Origin: Bermanella sp034110565
Lineage (GTDB): Bacteria; Pseudomonadota; Gammaproteobacteria; Pseudomonadales; Oceanobacteraceae
DNA length: 64,000 nt
Assembly: GCA_034110565.1 (NCBI GenBank)
Contig: JAWUYY010000015.1
Span: 1-64,000, forward strand
Direction: 5' to 3'
Below are positions 34,055 to 42,001 of this stretch, piece by piece (positions within the stretch are counted from its first letter, which is position 1; each line of letters begins with the position of its first letter). Below the pieces are notes generated by a model. The model saw only the letters and a program-made list of their open reading frames with translations, made no database searches and had not been told where the DNA came from. The translations under genes and the position numbers were made by a program.

Positions 34055-35002
34055 TTATGTAATGTTACGGCCATAGACTTCGGCGAGAATCTCACCTGCG
34101 CCTTTGGCTAGTAGGTTTTCGGCGGCTTGAATGCCGAGAGTTTCGGCATCATTCACGTGACCTGTGATTTCGGTGCGCACGATTCTTTGGCCGTCTTCAC
34201 TGCCCACTAGACCGCGTAAAAATAATTGGTCACCGTCTAAAGTGGCATAACATGCAATAGGCACCTGACAACCACCTTCTAACCGACGGTTAAGGGCTCG
34301 CTCAGCGGTCACTCGGTAAGCGCTTTCTTGGTGATGCAGCGGCGCTAATAAATCGTGAGTAGTTTGGTCGTCTGTGCGACATTCAATGCCCACGGCCCCT
34401 TGGCCACCAGCCGGTAGGCTGATTTCATCACTCATGAAATCGGCAATGCGTTCTTGAAGCTCTAAGCGAATTAAACCGGCACTGGCTAAAATAATCGCAT
34501 CGAATTCGCCGGCATCCAATTTACCTAAGCGGGTTTGTACATTACCGCGCAGGCTGCTGACTTTAAGGTCAGGGCGAGCGGCCATGGCTTGGCATTGGCG
34601 ACGCAAGCTAGATGTGCCTAAGCGTGCGCCCTGAGGTAAATCCAGTAAAGTCTTGTATTGGTTAGAAACAAACGCGTCGGTTGGGTTTTCACGCTCACAA
34701 ATCACGCTTAAACCTAAGCCTTCTGGGAATTCCATCGGCACGTCTTTCATGCTGTGTACGGCGATGTCAGCACGGCCATCGAGCATGGCGGCTTCTAATT
34801 CTTTTACGAATAAACCCTTACCGCCAATTTTGGCTAATGGCGTATCAAGAATTTTATCCCCTTGAGTCGTGAAGGTGACGAGCTCTATTTCTAAGCCTGG
34901 GTGAAAGCTTTGTAATTTTGCTTTCACATATTCTGCCTGCCATAGGGCCAGTTTGCTTTTACGGGTGGCGATGCGCAGCGGCTTGCCAATTTTGGCTGAC
35001 AT
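34055..35002 (-). CDS. hemC: Porphobilinogen deaminase (hydroxymethylbilane synthase)
   Basis: HemC polymerises four porphobilinogens into hydroxymethylbilane. The 315-residue protein has RIATRKSKLALWQAEYVK, the catalytic aspartate region HSMKDVPME, LRGNVQTRLGKLD, and the cofactor-attachment cysteine in RRLEGGCQVPIACYA. It is first in the hemC-hemD-hemX-hemY operon. In Pseudomonas this operon adjoins algR; here it lies 28 kb away from algZ-algR. Confidence 0.97.
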   Translation of the reverse strand: MSAKIGKPLRIATRKSKLALWQAEYVKAKLQSFHPGLEIELVTFTTQGDKILDTPLAKIGGKGLFVKELEAAMLDGRADIAVHSMKDVPMEFPEGLGLSVICERENPTDAFVSNQYKTLLDLPQGARLGTSSLRRQCQAMAARPDLKVSSLRGNVQTRLGKLDAGEFDAIILASAGLIRLELQERIADFMSDEISLPAGGQGAVGIECRTDDQTTHDLLAPLHHQESAYRVTAERALNRRLEGGCQVPIACYATLDGDQLFLRGLVGSEDGQRIVRTEITGHVNDAETLGIQAAENLLAKGAGEILAEVYGRNIT

Positions 35003-35028
35003 AAGAGCCTCAGTTAGAGTGTAAATAG

Positions 35029-35043
35029 GCCGTATGATACGGC
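35029..35043. promoter_or_regulatory. Perfect inverted repeat upstream of hemC
   Basis: GCCGTAT and ATACGGC are perfect seven-base arms around a single G. It lies 27 bases upstream of the hemC start, where an operator would overlap the leader or promoter. No binding protein can be named. Confidence 0.35.
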
Positions 35044-35235
35044 AGATTGAATTAATTTTCAGGCTGTTTTGCTGATATTGATCAGGCTTTAGCGTTAAAC
35101 TGCTGCCTCGTTAAATGTTCGGTTTGATTTTACAATAGGGTATTTACTGAGCTCACTTCTTTCCTAGGTTTCAAATATCATGATGCGACTAAAGCATAGG
35201 TGACTTAGGGATTGGAAGTGGGCACATTAGTGAAC

Positions 35236-35333
35236 TTGTGCACAGTTTCTGTGGATAACACCTTGGATAACTTAGGGACACATTGCTACAGCGTCTACAG
35301 TCAGGGTTGGACTCTTAAATTGGTCAAAAACAC
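35236..35333 (+). repeat. Direct repeat copy 1 with DnaA-box-like pair
   Basis: It begins TTGTGCACAG, then TTT, then CTGTGGATAA (35249-35258). The second half contains TTATCCACA on the minus strand, a perfect DnaA box; the first half differs from TTATNCACA by one base. Next come TTGGATAACTTAGGGACAC and, at the end, CTTAAATTGGTCAAAAACAC. These blocks recur in the same order in copies 2 and 3. Confidence 0.8.
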
Positions 35334-35370
35334 GCCATAAATCAAACACTTAAAATTATGATTGAAAAAG

Positions 35371-35472
35371 TTAATCACAGTTTCTGTGGATAAGAGTGGG
35401 GGTAACTGCGGGACACTTGTCTGCAGCCCTTAATGGCAGTGTTCATGGTATCAATTGGTTAAAAAACAACAC
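35371..35472 (+). repeat. Direct repeat copy 2 with DnaA-box-like pair
   Basis: It begins TTAATCACAG, then TTT, then CTGTGGATAA (35384-35393), a perfect DnaA box on the minus strand. GGGTAACTGCGGGACACTTG and a terminal CAATTGGTTAAAAAACAACAC follow in the order seen in the other copies. Its first half-site is the most degenerate of the three. Confidence 0.8.
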
Positions 35473-35518
35473 GTTAGCTTGGCTTGATGACCGGGTGATA
35501 GGGTTGAGTACGAAAAGG

Positions 35519-35619
35519 TTATGCACAGTTTCTGTGGATAAAACATTGAATAACTTTGGGACACATGTCGCCACCCCCCGTCATGGCCCCTCTTCACTTA
35601 AATTGGTTGAAAACAACAC
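35519..35619 (+). repeat. Direct repeat copy 3 with DnaA-box-like pair, abutting lrgA
   Basis: It begins TTATGCACAG, then TTT, then CTGTGGATAA (35532-35541). Both halves fit the DnaA box TTATNCACA, facing each other three bases apart. TTGAATAACTTTGGGACAC and a terminal TTAAATTGGTTGAAAACAAC follow. The copy ends exactly at the lrgA start codon, so it forms the lrgA leader, which has no visible ribosome-binding site. Confidence 0.8.
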
Positions 35620-35973
35620 ATGCTGTACGGACTTATCGTATTTATCGCCTTCTTATTGTTAGGTGACTTTTTAGCGGCGCTTTTGGCTTGGCCCGTACCG
35701 GGTTCAGTTATGGGGATGCTGTTATTATTTTGTGTATTAGTGGTGCGCGGTGGCGTGAATACTTCGCTGAAGCAATCCAGTCAGGGTTTATTGCCTTATT
35801 TGCCATTATTTATCGTGCCTGCCTCTGTGGGTATTGTGAACTACATGGATGTGGTGCGTGAAGAAGGTTTGTTGATTGTGACCGCCATGGTGGTGAGTTT
35901 AATGGTGGGTATTCCTCTATGTGGCTGGTTAGCGCAAAAAACCATGAGCACTAAGCAGGGAGACCGCTCATGA
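35620..35973 (+). CDS. CidA/LrgA family membrane protein
   Basis: The 117-residue protein has about four membrane segments and the LrgA-family N-terminus with VPGSVMGMLLLF. CidA/LrgA proteins form holin-like oligomers tied to murein hydrolase activity and, in several bacteria, to pyruvate or small-metabolite transport. The partner lrgB gene follows with a four-base overlap. The family N-terminus supports the ATG at 35620 even though repeat copy 3 directly precedes it and no ribosome-binding site is seen. Confidence 0.9.
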   Translation: MLYGLIVFIAFLLLGDFLAALLAWPVPGSVMGMLLLFCVLVVRGGVNTSLKQSSQGLLPYLPLFIVPASVGIVNYMDVVREEGLLIVTAMVVSLMVGIPLCGWLAQKTMSTKQGDRS

Positions 35974-36683
35974 GTTTGCAATGGCAACATGCATGGGATG
36001 CCATTTGGTTAAGCCCATATCTTGGTTTGTTTTTAACCTTACTCAGCTTTCAGCTTGGCTTGTGGTTATTTCGTGTTAGTGCGCAAAAACCCATTTTGCA
36101 TCCGGTTATGGTGAGTGTGGTCAGTGTATGTGCGGTGGTCTTGCTAACGGATTTAAGTTTCGAACGTTACATGGACAGTGCCCATGTGCTCAGCCAGTTT
36201 CTAGGACCTGTTATTGTGGCGTTAGCGATCCCGCTTTATGAAAATCTAAAGGCGTTGCGCCAATACTGGCTACCTTTTTTATTAAGCAATGTGCTTGGTG
36301 GTGCTGTGACGATCTTAGTGGCAGTGGGGATTTTGTATTTTGCTGGTGGCTCTGAGATGAGCGTGAACTCCATGTGGACAAAATCCATTACCACAGCGTT
36401 TGCGTTACAAATTGCGCCGCAAATTGGCGGGCTGGCTTCTGTGGCCGCGGCGATCATTATGTTCACCGGTATCTTAGGTGCATTAATGGCGCCTACCTTG
36501 TTTCGCTGGTTCAATATTCATGCAGCACCCGCGCAAGGTTGTGCACTGGGCGTGTGTGCCCATGCCGTGGGGACTTCAAAAGCATTGGAATATGGCAGTG
36601 AGCAAGGGGCATTTGCGGCATTAAGCATGAGCTTTATGGGAATGTTGTGTGCGTTCACGTTACCGTTTTTATTGCACGTATAG
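35970..36683 (+). CDS. LrgB/CidB family membrane protein
   Basis: The 237-residue protein has about seven membrane segments and the LrgB-family phrases FLGPVIVALAIPLYENLK, SVNSMWTKSITTAFALQIA-like, and GCALGVCAHAVGTSKALEYGSEQGAFAALSM split along the C-terminal half. LrgB works with LrgA as a membrane complex. The ATG overlaps the lrgA stop (ATGA), so the pair is translationally coupled. Confidence 0.92.
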   Translation: MSLQWQHAWDAIWLSPYLGLFLTLLSFQLGLWLFRVSAQKPILHPVMVSVVSVCAVVLLTDLSFERYMDSAHVLSQFLGPVIVALAIPLYENLKALRQYWLPFLLSNVLGGAVTILVAVGILYFAGGSEMSVNSMWTKSITTAFALQIAPQIGGLASVAAAIIMFTGILGALMAPTLFRWFNIHAAPAQGCALGVCAHAVGTSKALEYGSEQGAFAALSMSFMGMLCAFTLPFLLHV

Positions 36684-36823
36684 ACGGTTAATACCACGGT
36701 ATTGTTTGCGATAGGTCACAACTTTATTAGGAATCCGGATTAAGAAGATGTCAAACCCAAAACGGCGTAGCTAGGTGTCATAACTGAACTATACTGGTTG
36801 AATACTTTGCCAAGGATTCGGCC

Positions 36824-37936
36824 ATGAAACTGCGACTGGCGATTATTAATATCGCCCTTCCTTTGTTAACCCTAGTGGCCTTGGGCTTTTTGCCTAAGAA
36901 CATGCTGTCATTACCTGATTACGTCTCTACGGCATTAATCGCTTTTACCCTTGGTCGTGCATTTCTTTTATTGCAGCAGCAGACTGTATTTAGTGTGCTG
37001 CCCATGCTGCTTATTTCTTTGCCAGCTTCTTTATCTTTAAATATTGATATATATGCGCCTTTTGCCCTGCCCAGTTTTTTAGTTTACTTGTGGGTGGTGA
37101 ATTTGCAGTGGGGGCAGCGTCCTTGGTTGCACCCTTTGCATCTTTTGAATTTAGCTTTATTAGGTGTGTTTATCTGTTTTGCTCATCGGTTAATTCAACT
37201 ACCTGAAGAATGGCTGCAGCATGTTCAGTCGCCTTTACCGTGGGCGAGTATTTTCTGTGCGTTAACCCCTTTGTTATTTGTGCGCTTGTGGGTGCGTATT
37301 GGTCGTTGGTCTAGTTACTGGCCTTTGTTAGTGATGGTGGCGTTTAGCTTTAAATGGAGCAGTGAGGAGTATTTAATTCTCTGGGTGTCATTGGCAGCAT
37401 TGTTATCGTTAACACTCGACAGTTATGTGATGGCGTTTGTTGATGAGCTAACGGGTATTCCTGGACGTCGTGCATTGGAATTTAAACTCAAAACTCAAGG
37501 TAAGCATTATTACTTGGCGATGGTGGATGTGGATCACTTTAAAAAGTTCAACGATACCTATGGTCATCAGGTGGGCGATGATGTGCTTAAGGTGATTGCA
37601 AAGCTTATTAGTCAAACCCCAGGAGCCAATGCCTATCGTTATGGTGGGGAGGAGTTCTGTCTGGTGTTTTCAAAAAGCGCACAGAAAGATGTCCTAACAT
37701 CTCTGGGGCTGACTCGTAAAAGTATTGAAGAATATGCACTGTACCCAAGAAGTTTGGTGCGCAAAAAAAATAAGCGAGGACAAAAAACAAAAGCTAAGCC
37801 ATTGCATGTAACGGCTAGTTTTGGCGTGGCGCAACAAAGTGGCAGCGAAGGTTATGAGCGGGTGATAGAGCGTTCAGATAAGGCGCTTTATAAAGCCAAG
37901 CAAAGTGGCCGAAACTGTGTGAGTGTCGCTAAGTAG
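36824..37936 (+). CDS. Membrane-anchored diguanylate cyclase
   Basis: The N-terminal ~200 residues hold about six hydrophobic segments, and a GGDEF domain fills about 205-370. The catalytic loop is GGEEF (RYGGEEFCLVF), with MVDVDHFKKFNDTYGHQVGDDVL, so cyclase activity is likely. The usual RxxD inhibitory site five residues before GGEEF is absent (the stretch is GANAYRY). A basic insert, RKKNKRGQKTKAKP, precedes the last conserved strand VTASFGVA. The sensed signal is unknown. The gene stands alone and ends at a strong terminator. Confidence 0.9.
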   Translation: MKLRLAIINIALPLLTLVALGFLPKNMLSLPDYVSTALIAFTLGRAFLLLQQQTVFSVLPMLLISLPASLSLNIDIYAPFALPSFLVYLWVVNLQWGQRPWLHPLHLLNLALLGVFICFAHRLIQLPEEWLQHVQSPLPWASIFCALTPLLFVRLWVRIGRWSSYWPLLVMVAFSFKWSSEEYLILWVSLAALLSLTLDSYVMAFVDELTGIPGRRALEFKLKTQGKHYYLAMVDVDHFKKFNDTYGHQVGDDVLKVIAKLISQTPGANAYRYGGEEFCLVFSKSAQKDVLTSLGLTRKSIEEYALYPRSLVRKKNKRGQKTKAKPLHVTASFGVAQQSGSEGYERVIERSDKALYKAKQSGRNCVSVAK

Positions 37937-37984
37937 TTTGGATTTGAGTGCGGACTAATGGGTTGGGCGATTGAGTGATATCCA

Positions 37985-38016
37985 CAAAAAAGAAGACCGA
38001 TGGTCTTCTTTTTTAA
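37985..38016. terminator. Bidirectional terminator after the diguanylate cyclase gene
   Basis: The perfect arms AAAAAAGAAGACC and GGTCTTCTTTTTT enclose GAT. It lies between the cyclase gene (plus) and the small gene at 38048-38251 (minus). Confidence 0.9.
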
Positions 38017-38047
38017 TTCTATTTTGTGTCAGCTGCTCAGTCTTTCA

Positions 38048-38251
38048 TTAAGCTAAAAATTGTTTAATTTTGTTCTTTTTAGCACTTAGCATAACGACCA
38101 GCTCTTTGCGCGTGCGGATCATTTCACGGTAATTATGTAGTATGGCTGGGTTGTTCATACCCATTCGTTGCTGGGCATTTTTCATGAGACGTTCAAGCGT
38201 TTGAATCTCATGTTGGAGTCGAGATACTTTGGGGTGGATGCTGTACGTCAT
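38048..38251 (-). CDS. Small helical protein, 67 residues, unknown
   Basis: The protein is predicted to be mostly helical, with the pattern VSRLQHEIQTLERLMKNAQQ and MIRTRKELVVMLSAKKNKI typical of a two-helix coiled coil. It has no signal peptide and no cysteine. The upstream ribosome-binding site is weak (AAGATAAT). It is flanked by terminators on both sides, which fits an independent small gene. I do not recognise the family, and a chance open frame cannot be excluded. Confidence 0.55.
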   Translation of the reverse strand: MTYSIHPKVSRLQHEIQTLERLMKNAQQRMGMNNPAILHNYREMIRTRKELVVMLSAKKNKIKQFLA

Positions 38252-38475
38252 GATCAGTATTATCTTTGTCTTTGATGTCTACTTATCATAGTTACATTTG
38301 TGAGCTAGGTTGCAGAAATTAAGGACGAATTTGATCTTAAAAACATCTATAAATAAGCCTATAGCTATTAACCAACAAGAATGATTTGTATTGCATCAAA
38401 CCTTACTTTTTTCTGACGCAAAATCTGTAAAAAAAGGAAAGAATTAAGGCGCGCAATAAACGGTAAGGGTGATGT

Positions 38476-38512
38476 AAAAAAATAGCGCGTTGGTTGACGC
38501 GCTTTTTTATAT
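38476..38512 (-). terminator. Terminator after cysQ
   Basis: The perfect arms AGCGCGT and ACGCGCT enclose six bases, with A/T runs on both sides. On the minus strand it is followed by ATTTTTTT. It begins 17 bases downstream of the cysQ stop. Confidence 0.8.
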
Positions 38513-38528
38513 GAAAAAAGAATACTAA

Positions 38529-39344
38529 TTAAGACAGTAGTAACGTGCGCCAATCAAAGTCCACTTGTCCCACCGCAAAAAATCCCGGCACGATCATAGA
38601 AGGCTTGTGGCCATACTTGATGGTTTCATATTGTAAAGACAGTATATCCCCGCCAACACAGCGCAAAATGGCATGACCTGCTGCAATGTCCCATTCGCTA
38701 ACGTTCCCGAAGCGTGGATACACTTCTCCTCGTCCGCTCGCCAAGTAAGCCAGTTTTAATGCACTGCCCACAGAGATCAGTTCGACTGACGCGACCCGTT
38801 GTTCTAACTTGTCACATAATCGGTTTAAAGCATCGGTGCCGTGACGTTTGCTGCCCAATACGCGAATACAATCGGACTCTCCAATTTGCATATTGGGATT
38901 GCTGGCCTTGATGGGAGTGGCCGGTTCATCGCCCACTTTGCGGAAGGCTTTACCTGCACCTCCATAAAAACATTCATCGGTAACGGGGGCATAAATCAAA
39001 CCAAAAACAGGCTGGCCGTTTTCTATTAATGCAATGTTCACGGTGAACTCATCGTGACGCTCGATAAATTCTTTGGTGCCGTCTAAAGGGTCCACCAGCC
39101 AAAACTGATTCCATTGAGCCCGTTGCTCTTGGCTGGGAGTATCAGCCTCTTCACTAATCACAGGTACATCTAAGATAGCCGGCAAGCCGTTGCTAATAAT
39201 ATGATGGGCGGCAAGGTCGGCCTCAGTTAATGGGCTCTCGTCGGCCTTCTCTACCACTGTATATTCGCTACGGTTATAGACGTCTAAAATAGCGGCGCCG
39301 GCTGTTCTGGCTAACGCAATGAGCGCGGCATAGTTAGGTTGCAT
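38529..39344 (-). CDS. cysQ: 3'(2'),5'-bisphosphate nucleotidase CysQ
   Basis: CysQ hydrolyses PAP, the by-product of sulphate assimilation, to AMP; it is an inositol-monophosphatase-fold enzyme. The 271-residue protein has the metal sites EEAD (in PVISEEADTPS), WLVDPLDGTKEFIERHDEFT and SEWDIAAGHAIL. It is preceded by nudE on the same strand with 35 bases between them. The same cysQ-nudE pair, divergent from yrfG, occurs in Pseudomonas. Confidence 0.94.
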   Translation of the reverse strand: MQPNYAALIALARTAGAAILDVYNRSEYTVVEKADESPLTEADLAAHHIISNGLPAILDVPVISEEADTPSQEQRAQWNQFWLVDPLDGTKEFIERHDEFTVNIALIENGQPVFGLIYAPVTDECFYGGAGKAFRKVGDEPATPIKASNPNMQIGESDCIRVLGSKRHGTDALNRLCDKLEQRVASVELISVGSALKLAYLASGRGEVYPRFGNVSEWDIAAGHAILRCVGGDILSLQYETIKYGHKPSMIVPGFFAVGQVDFDWRTLLLS

Positions 39345-39379
39345 AGTGACCTACTTGTTTGTGATAAGAATTATTATGT

Positions 39380-39925
39380 TTATTGCACTGCAAGCCAAGA
39401 CTTAGCCATATAAAGCGCTGCAATGGCACGACCTTCTGTTACATCAGCGCGTTGCACTAAAGTATCGATATCATCTAGTGGCCATGGAATAACCTCTAAT
39501 GGCTCAGGTTCATCGCCAGGTAGGGAAGCCTCGTATAGGTCTAGTGCAATAAACACATCAATGCCACTTTTCATGTAATTGGGGCTTAGGCTCATTTTTT
39601 TCAAAAAGTGCAATTGCTTGGCACCCACGTGAATTTCTTCTTTTAGTTCTCGCACGGCAGCTTCTTCCAGGGTTTCACCCAGATCCACGGCGCCTTTGGG
39701 CAAGGTTAAGGTGTAGTCCTCTAAACCTGCGGCATATTCACGAATCAGTAACACTTCGCCTTTTTCATTAATTGGCACCATCATGACGGCACCTGTTCCC
39801 CCTGGTACTAAACGCTCATAAGTACGCTCTACACCGTTGGAGAATCTTAATTCCATTTTCTCTATAGTAAATAAGCGGCTTTGCGCAACAATGTGACGAT
39901 CTAATATTTGTGGTTTCTGAGCCAT
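39380..39925 (-). CDS. nudE: ADP compounds hydrolase NudE
   Basis: NudE is a Nudix hydrolase for ADP-ribose, NADH and Ap-n-A compounds. The Nudix box is complete: GAVDLGETLEEAAVRELKEE, with the G-x5-E-x7-R-E-x2-E-E spacing. The 181-residue length is normal. The frame opens at GTG 39934; the ATG at 39925 (MAQKPQILD) is preferred, with GGA a few bases upstream. It is divergent from yrfG across a 59-base gap. Confidence 0.93.
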   Translation of the reverse strand: MAQKPQILDRHIVAQSRLFTIEKMELRFSNGVERTYERLVPGGTGAVMMVPINEKGEVLLIREYAAGLEDYTLTLPKGAVDLGETLEEAAVRELKEEIHVGAKQLHFLKKMSLSPNYMKSGIDVFIALDLYEASLPGDEPEPLEVIPWPLDDIDTLVQRADVTEGRAIAALYMAKSWLAVQ

Positions 39926-39942
39926 GTCCAACACACTATAAT
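39915..39942 (+). promoter_or_regulatory. Candidate promoter for yrfG-hslR-hslO
   Basis: TATAAT at 39937-39942 is a perfect -10 box 42 bases before the yrfG start. The best -35 match is TTCTGA at 39915-39920 with a 16-base spacer, which is weak, and it overlaps the nudE start. Confidence 0.4.
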
Positions 39943-39984
39943 GAGTAAAGTCGTGCAGTATGAACTCTAAAAGGCAGCAATTAA

Positions 39985-40650
39985 ATGATCCACTGGAATG
40001 AAATCGACACCGTATTGTTGGATATGGATGGCACCTTATTAGATTTACACTTTGATAATTATTTCTGGCTTGAGCATTTACCGCGTAAATACGCCGAACA
40101 TCACGGCATGGAGCAACCAGCGGCCTTAGCCAAATTAAGCAAACAGATGAAATCGAAAGTGGGTCAATTGGAATGGTATTGCCTTGATTACTGGAGTGAG
40201 TTGACGGGGCTGCCCATTGCAGATTTAAAGCAAGATGTATCGCACAAAATTCAATTTCGCCCCCATGTGCCTGATTTTCTTGAAGCTTTGAAAAAGGCAG
40301 GTAAGCGCAGTGTGATTGTCACTAATGCTCATCGCGACAGTGTGGATTTAAAGATGCGCCATACAGGTCTAGATGCCATGGTTGATCGTATTATTAGCTC
40401 CCATGATTATGGTTTTGCAAAAGAAGACCAAGGGTTTTGGCACAGTCTTTCTCAGGATGAAGGGTTTGAAAAGTCACGGTCCGTCCTCATTGATGACAGC
40501 TTGCCTGTGTTAGAATCCGCCAAGCGCTATGGCATTGGTCATCTAATGTGTATTCATGAGCCGGACAGCCAAAAGCCTAAGCGTGAGATTACAGATTTCC
40601 ATAGCATCGACCTGTTTAGTGATGTGATGCCTGTGACAAAGGATACTTGA
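39985..40650 (+). CDS. yrfG: GMP/IMP nucleotidase YrfG (HAD family)
   Basis: The 221-residue HAD phosphatase has motif I LLDMDGTLLDLHFDNYFW, motif II IVTNAHRDS and motif III/IV with LIDDSLPVLESAKRYG. E. coli YrfG dephosphorylates GMP and IMP. The extended LDLHFDNYFWxxHxP start is specific for this subgroup. It is directly followed by hslR, with no bases between stop and GTG start, and then hslO; the same trio occurs in E. coli next to nudE. Confidence 0.93.
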   Translation: MIHWNEIDTVLLDMDGTLLDLHFDNYFWLEHLPRKYAEHHGMEQPAALAKLSKQMKSKVGQLEWYCLDYWSELTGLPIADLKQDVSHKIQFRPHVPDFLEALKKAGKRSVIVTNAHRDSVDLKMRHTGLDAMVDRIISSHDYGFAKEDQGFWHSLSQDEGFEKSRSVLIDDSLPVLESAKRYGIGHLMCIHEPDSQKPKREITDFHSIDLFSDVMPVTKDT

Positions 40651-41052
40651 GTGAGCGATAGCAAACCGGCAAAAATCCGTTTAGATAAGTGGCTATGGGC
40701 GGCGCGTTTTTTTAAGACCCGCGCACTGGCCAAAACCGCAGTGGAAGGCGGCAAGGTTTTATATGATGGTCAGCGCTGTAAAGTCAGCCGAACCGTTGAC
40801 GTGGGTGCAACCTTGCAAATTCGCATGGGGTTGGATGAAAAAACCGTCTGTGTTCTGCAGGTTTGCGAGCAACGTCGCGGGGCACCAGAAGCTCAATTGT
40901 TATATGAAGAGTCTGCGCAAAGCATCAAAAAGCGCATGGATGAAGCGGATCGTCGTCGCAAATTTGCCAAAGCGAATCCCTTGTTTGATCACAAGCCCAA
41001 TAAAAAAGAACGTCGTCAAATTCACAAATTCCGTGAAGACACGGTTCTTTAA
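40651..41052 (+). CDS. hslR: Ribosome-associated heat shock protein Hsp15
   Basis: Hsp15 binds free 50S subunits that still carry a nascent chain. The 133-residue protein has an N-terminal S4 RNA-binding domain (IRLDKWLWAARFFKTRALA) and a basic C-terminal tail with KPNKKERRQIHKF. It starts at GTG immediately after the yrfG stop, so translation is probably coupled. Length matches the E. coli protein. Confidence 0.94.
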   Translation: MSDSKPAKIRLDKWLWAARFFKTRALAKTAVEGGKVLYDGQRCKVSRTVDVGATLQIRMGLDEKTVCVLQVCEQRRGAPEAQLLYEESAQSIKKRMDEADRRRKFAKANPLFDHKPNKKERRQIHKFREDTVL

Positions 41053-41113
41053 CGACCCGATTTTAGATTAAGCAGCCAGCGTTATCGTTTGGCGAATACA
41101 AAAGAGAGCCCCT

Positions 41114-42001
41114 ATGGCCAGTAACGATATTTTGCAACGTTTCACCTTTGATCACAGCCATGTGCGTGGCGAGCTGGTGGGTTTAAAGCAGACATTAGCC
41201 GACGTATTTCAGCGTCAGACCTATCCAGAACCTGTAAATAACTTACTCGGCGAATTGTTAGTGGCTGCGGCGTTATTGAGCGCCACGGTGAAAATTGAAG
41301 GTCTGTTAAGTTTACAAATTCAAACCGATGGCCCTGTTCGATTATTACTGGCTGAGACCAGTCATGACGGCAAATTGCGTGGCATTGCGCGTATGGATGA
41401 AAACACTGATTTATCCGAGAGCAATCTGTTAGGCAGTAAAGGCCAGCTTATTATCACCATCGAGCCAGACAAGGGTCGTCGTTATCAGGGTATTGTTGAA
41501 ATAGAAGAAGGCAACATAGCGAAATCCCTTGAAGGATATTTCCGCCAGTCTGAACAGCTCGACACTCACCTGTGGATAAGTTGTGAAAATGGCGTCGCTG
41601 CTGGTTTATTCCTACAAGAGCTACCAGCTTTAGGTGAAGTACAAGAAGCCATGGAAGTGGATGACGATGCATGGAATCGCTTAAATCAACTTGCACAAAC
41701 CTTGCGCCCAGATGAACTACTGCATTTGGACAATGATGAAATTCTGCATCGCTTATTCCATGAAGAAAAAGTGCGTTTATATGATGGTCAGCCTCTTGAG
41801 TTTAACTGCAGTTGCTCAAAGGATCGCTTGTCGATTGCCCTGACTCAAATCGGTTATGCAGAGTGCCAGGATATCATTGATGAGCAGAAAAAAATTCGAG
41901 CGGATTGCCAGTTTTGTGGCCAGCATTACAGCTTCTCCCAAAGCGATGTCAACGGATTGTTCCCGTTAGAAAGTGCCAAAGCGGGAAAAGGTCTGCACTA
42001 G
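41114..42001 (+). CDS. hslO: Redox-regulated chaperone Hsp33
   Basis: Hsp33 is an oxidation-activated holdase. The 295-residue protein has the zinc site C-x-C in FNCSCSKDR and C-x2-C in DCQFCGQHY at the C-terminus, spaced as in the family. The N-terminal domain includes GELLVAAALLSATVKIEG. It ends the yrfG-hslR-hslO group. Confidence 0.96.
   Translation: MASNDILQRFTFDHSHVRGELVGLKQTLADVFQRQTYPEPVNNLLGELLVAAALLSATVKIEGLLSLQIQTDGPVRLLLAETSHDGKLRGIARMDENTDLSESNLLGSKGQLIITIEPDKGRRYQGIVEIEEGNIAKSLEGYFRQSEQLDTHLWISCENGVAAGLFLQELPALGEVQEAMEVDDDAWNRLNQLAQTLRPDELLHLDNDEILHRLFHEEKVRLYDGQPLEFNCSCSKDRLSIALTQIGYAECQDIIDEQKKIRADCQFCGQHYSFSQSDVNGLFPLESAKAGKGLH

Larger units (their letters stand above)
35003..35619. 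other. 617-base gene-free region between hemC and lrgA
   Basis: No convincing gene is present on either strand. The half near hemC (35003-35235) should hold the hemC promoter and contains the inverted repeat at 35029-35043. The half near lrgA holds three ~100-base direct repeats listed separately, each with a DnaA-box-like pair. An 88-codon frame at 35396-35662 crosses two repeats and is not credible. Confidence 0.85.

Noticed and set aside
35236..35619. Possible chromosome origin (oriC)
   Set aside because: DnaA boxes are present, but no dnaA, dnaN, gidA, parAB or rpmH is near and no AT-rich unwinding repeats are seen; a secondary DnaA site is more likely.
35396..35662. 88-codon frame crossing repeat copies 2 and 3 and the lrgA start
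   Set aside because: It overlaps lrgA, is built from repeat DNA, and encodes a sequence with no family look; the repeats explain the region better.
36374..36601. 75-codon frame inside lrgB
   Set aside because: It lies entirely inside the well-supported lrgB frame and has an odd Cys/Arg-rich composition.
38368..38553. 61-codon frame on the minus strand between cysQ and the small helical gene
   Set aside because: It overlaps the cysQ end and contains the cysQ terminator, and the translated sequence has no support.
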